Shown piece after piece: positions 41,602 to 42,947 of a stretch of 42,947 nt of DNA. The notes under the pieces were generated by a model. The model saw only the letters and a program-made list of their open reading frames with translations. It was not told the DNA's origin and did no database searches. The stretch is from CAYGJN01 sp964350135. Its GTDB lineage: Bacteria; Bdellovibrionota; Bacteriovoracia; Bacteriovoracales; Bacteriovoracaceae. Position 1 is the first letter of the stretch; the number at the start of each line of letters is the position of its first letter. A program made the position numbers and the translations under genes. The stretch covers positions 1 through 42,947 of the forward strand of contig CAYGJN010000006.1 in NCBI GenBank assembly GCA_964350135.1. Reading direction: 5' to 3'.

Positions 41602-42150
41602 TTAATTCGTTAAAAATTTTCGGATTCTGGATTCAAAAAACTCATTGGCTTCATCTCTAGTACAACCCAAAGAAAGCTCTACTTCAGAAACAACAATATC
41701 TTGAATTCGAGAAAGAAAATGAACATATCTCTTGTCAGATCTTTTAGTCTTTTTTAAATCAAAGTCTACACAAAGGTACACGTCAATTAGGGCCCAAAAC
41801 CCCTGCTCTTTAATTCTTTTTTCGTAGGCAATCATTTTCTTATTGGAGTTAGAGTCTAAATCTTCTGGCCTTAATTCTAGATTACCAAGAAACTTATCTA
41901 TTTTCATAAGCTCATTTGCAGAGACTAACTCTCTTGCCCCTTGCGCACTTGCAAGCGCTACCGGTACATAGGTCTTATGAATAGTTTTGCTATTGATATC
42001 TCCAAGAACATAATACTCTTGAGACTCTGAGCCTAGACTCATGCACTCAACTTGCTCTACTCGGTAATGTCCCTTAAGAGAAAGTGCAAGAACATCTTGT
42101 GTCTTAAATTTTGCTTTTTGAGCTTTGGCAGGTGTTTTTTCTTTGATCAT
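41602..42150 (-). CDS. CarD/CdnL-like transcription regulator
   Basis: The 182-residue protein has a basic N-terminus (MIKEKTPAKAQKAKFKTQDV), then a Tudor-like beta-domain resembling the RNA polymerase-interacting domain of CarD/CdnL: HYRVEQVECMSLGSESQEYY and VLGDINSKTIHKTYVPVALA, followed by SAQGARELVS, matching the YxxL...VPVxxAxxxGxRxL pattern. The helical C-terminal part (about 85-182, KRIKEQGFWALIDVYLCVDF, RDEANEFFESRIRKFL) occupies the place of the CarD DNA-binding helical domain. CarD stabilises open promoter complexes, especially at rRNA promoters. The match is moderate and the usual N-terminal strand is shorter. Its 3' end borders the repeat array. Confidence 0.7.
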   Translation of the reverse strand: MIKEKTPAKAQKAKFKTQDVLALSLKGHYRVEQVECMSLGSESQEYYVLGDINSKTIHKTYVPVALASAQGARELVSANELMKIDKFLGNLELRPEDLDSNSNKKMIAYEKRIKEQGFWALIDVYLCVDFDLKKTKRSDKRYVHFLSRIQDIVVSEVELSLGCTRDEANEFFESRIRKFLTN

Positions 42151-42271
42151 AATAAAAATTCCGTCTTCTACAATCTATCTATAATCTTTATCGGAAAAAA
42201 TGCTGAAGAGTTTAGCGCTAGCAAGATGGAAAAGATTTCCTACCTAGAAATACAAGATGAAGACTGTCGGA

Positions 42272-42778
42272 TTAAAGATCAGAATCTATTATTTTAAGAC
42301 CACTTAGAGGGGCAAGGAGACCATGAATACTAATTGTTTTAAAGTAGGGATTTTGTAAACCTATCCATGTTAATACTTGATCATTTCCTAGAAGCTTTGC
42401 ATATTGAGCATTTGGAATTAGCGGAATAATCTCCCCATTCACTTTAAACTGACCATTAACAATGCATTGATGAAGATTGTGAATTGAAATAACTCCTAGT
42501 AATACCCAAAATAATAATAGAAATGATAGCTCCAGCTCTCTTGCTGATTCTTTTTCCAATGTTTTAATTGAACTATCAAAACAAAGAATAAAGCGTTTTG
42601 CTGGAAACTTAATTCCTTTGGATCTACTAAGAAAAAGTATTTTTTCTTTTAAGGTTTGTGGAAGATAACCATTGGTTTTAATTTCAATACCTGGCAGGGA
42701 GCGAGAGCTGTAGCCAAACAAATCAACTAATTCAACTCCTCTACTGGTTTTAATAAAAGATTTCAAACGGACTTCCAT
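42272..42778 (-). CDS. stand-alone ComM/YifB N-terminal (ChlI-N-like) domain protein
   Basis: The ATG at 42778 is taken (168 residues). A TTG at 42805 would add nine residues and has a weak GAGA in front of it, so the start is not certain. The domain pattern follows the N-terminus of ComM/YifB: VELVDLFGYSSRSLPGIEIK (like VEVxxxxGLPxFxIVGL), then TLKEKILFLSRSKGIKFPAK and RFILCFDSSIKTLEKES (like RVxVNLAPADLKKEG), and FKVNGEIIPLIPN. The AAA+ ATPase and C-terminal domains of ComM, a helicase for transformation, are missing, so this is a lone domain or a remnant. The usual family Asp/Asn-Leu-Ala-Pro box is eroded to CFDSSI. Its function is unknown. Confidence 0.55.
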   Translation of the reverse strand: MEVRLKSFIKTSRGVELVDLFGYSSRSLPGIEIKTNGYLPQTLKEKILFLSRSKGIKFPAKRFILCFDSSIKTLEKESARELELSFLLLFWVLLGVISIHNLHQCIVNGQFKVNGEIIPLIPNAQYAKLLGNDQVLTWIGLQNPYFKTISIHGLLAPLSGLKIIDSDL

Positions 42779-42868
42779 GCCCCTATCAATACAAAATGAA
42801 ATCAAATTCTCAAAGAGTAAATAGTTGAATTTAAAGAACTAATAACAGCAGGCGAATATAAATGATTT

Positions 42869-42947
42869 TTAGCCCGGAAAAAAACCTCTTAATCTACACG
42901 CACCTTCCAGTCTTTCAAGTGCAGAAATAAAAGCAGCTTGTTTCATA
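42869..42947 (-). CDS. possible end of a protein gene running off the right edge
   Basis: On the minus strand an open frame enters from the window edge and stops at 42869-42871 (TAA). The last 25 codons read KQAAFISALERLEG then ACRLRGFFPG after a Met at 42946. It lies 90 bp upstream of the ComM-like gene on the same strand. It may be the tail of a larger protein or a chance frame; too little is present to decide. Confidence 0.25.
   Translation of the reverse strand, partial: MKQAAFISALERLEGACRLRGFFPG

Noticed and set aside
42052..42297. Plus-strand open frame between the CarD-like and ComM-like genes
   Set aside because: It overlaps the CarD-like gene antisense, has no ribosome binding site, and its composition is not protein-like.

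Overview
This 42.9 kb window is low-GC (roughly one third G+C by eye) bacterial chromosome from a Gram-negative organism. It carries lipopolysaccharide (LPS) biosynthesis genes, an LptF/G permease, a porin-like barrel, Lgt, several lipoproteins and a RodZ-like protein. Low GC, tight packing, a CarD-like regulator, many secreted proteins of no clear family and two SLT-type lytic transglycosylases together suggest the Bdellovibrionota, probably a Bacteriovorax/Halobacteriovorax relative. That placement is inference; the window has no rRNA or other decisive marker. No tRNA, rRNA, CRISPR array, integrase, transposase or prophage was recognised. The only assembly gap is 100 Ns at 41444-41543.

Layout. 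1-513 (-) is the N-terminal part of an SF2 helicase that runs off the left edge. 587-5186 holds a GT2-like glycosyltransferase coupled to an Nfu Fe-S scaffold, a convergent OxyR, a secreted lytic transglycosylase-like protein with a small secreted partner, and a Nit-type amidase. 5183-12374 is a surface polysaccharide/LPS block: Ugd, a flippase-like membrane protein, a GT9 heptosyltransferase, a WaaE-type GT2, two GT4 enzymes, and a second copy of the unusual GT2-like enzyme. The minus-strand part continues upstream without a break through an orphan protein, LepA, a HAMP-PAS membrane protein, KtrA and KtrB. That gives eight genes (18486 down to 9356) with gaps of 24 bp or less.

18531-24971 holds a TrmA-family RNA methyltransferase, a PilF-like TPR lipoprotein, a RodZ-like protein, LptF/G (-), PepA and TrmL. 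24922-33188, almost all on the minus strand, holds a lipoprotein, a porin-like barrel with a recognisable promoter and terminator, a Rossmann-like orphan, an MltD-like lytic transglycosylase with LysM domains, a dicarboxylate/amino acid symporter, a small secreted orphan (+), Lgt and another orphan. 33332-35988 is the conserved rplU-rpmA-obgE-rsfS-rlmH ribosome cluster. A short tatA follows, translationally coupled to gpmI and then pfkA, and then a large beta-helix lipoprotein. The right end has an 89-bp tandem repeat array broken by the N gap, a CarD-like regulator and a stand-alone ComM/YifB N-terminal domain.

Most of the window is housekeeping, and I do not see an obvious new defence or mobile system. 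The points most worth following are: the 89-bp structured repeat array that fills exactly the space between two convergent stop codons; the near-universal 3' overlap or abutment of the other convergent gene pairs; the KtrBA - HAMP/PAS - LepA - orphan - glycosyltransferase gene string; and several degenerate or orphan proteins (ComM N-domain alone, HAMP/PAS without output domain, the EWFLFDY protein, a PFK with Cys at the ATP/PPi discriminating position).
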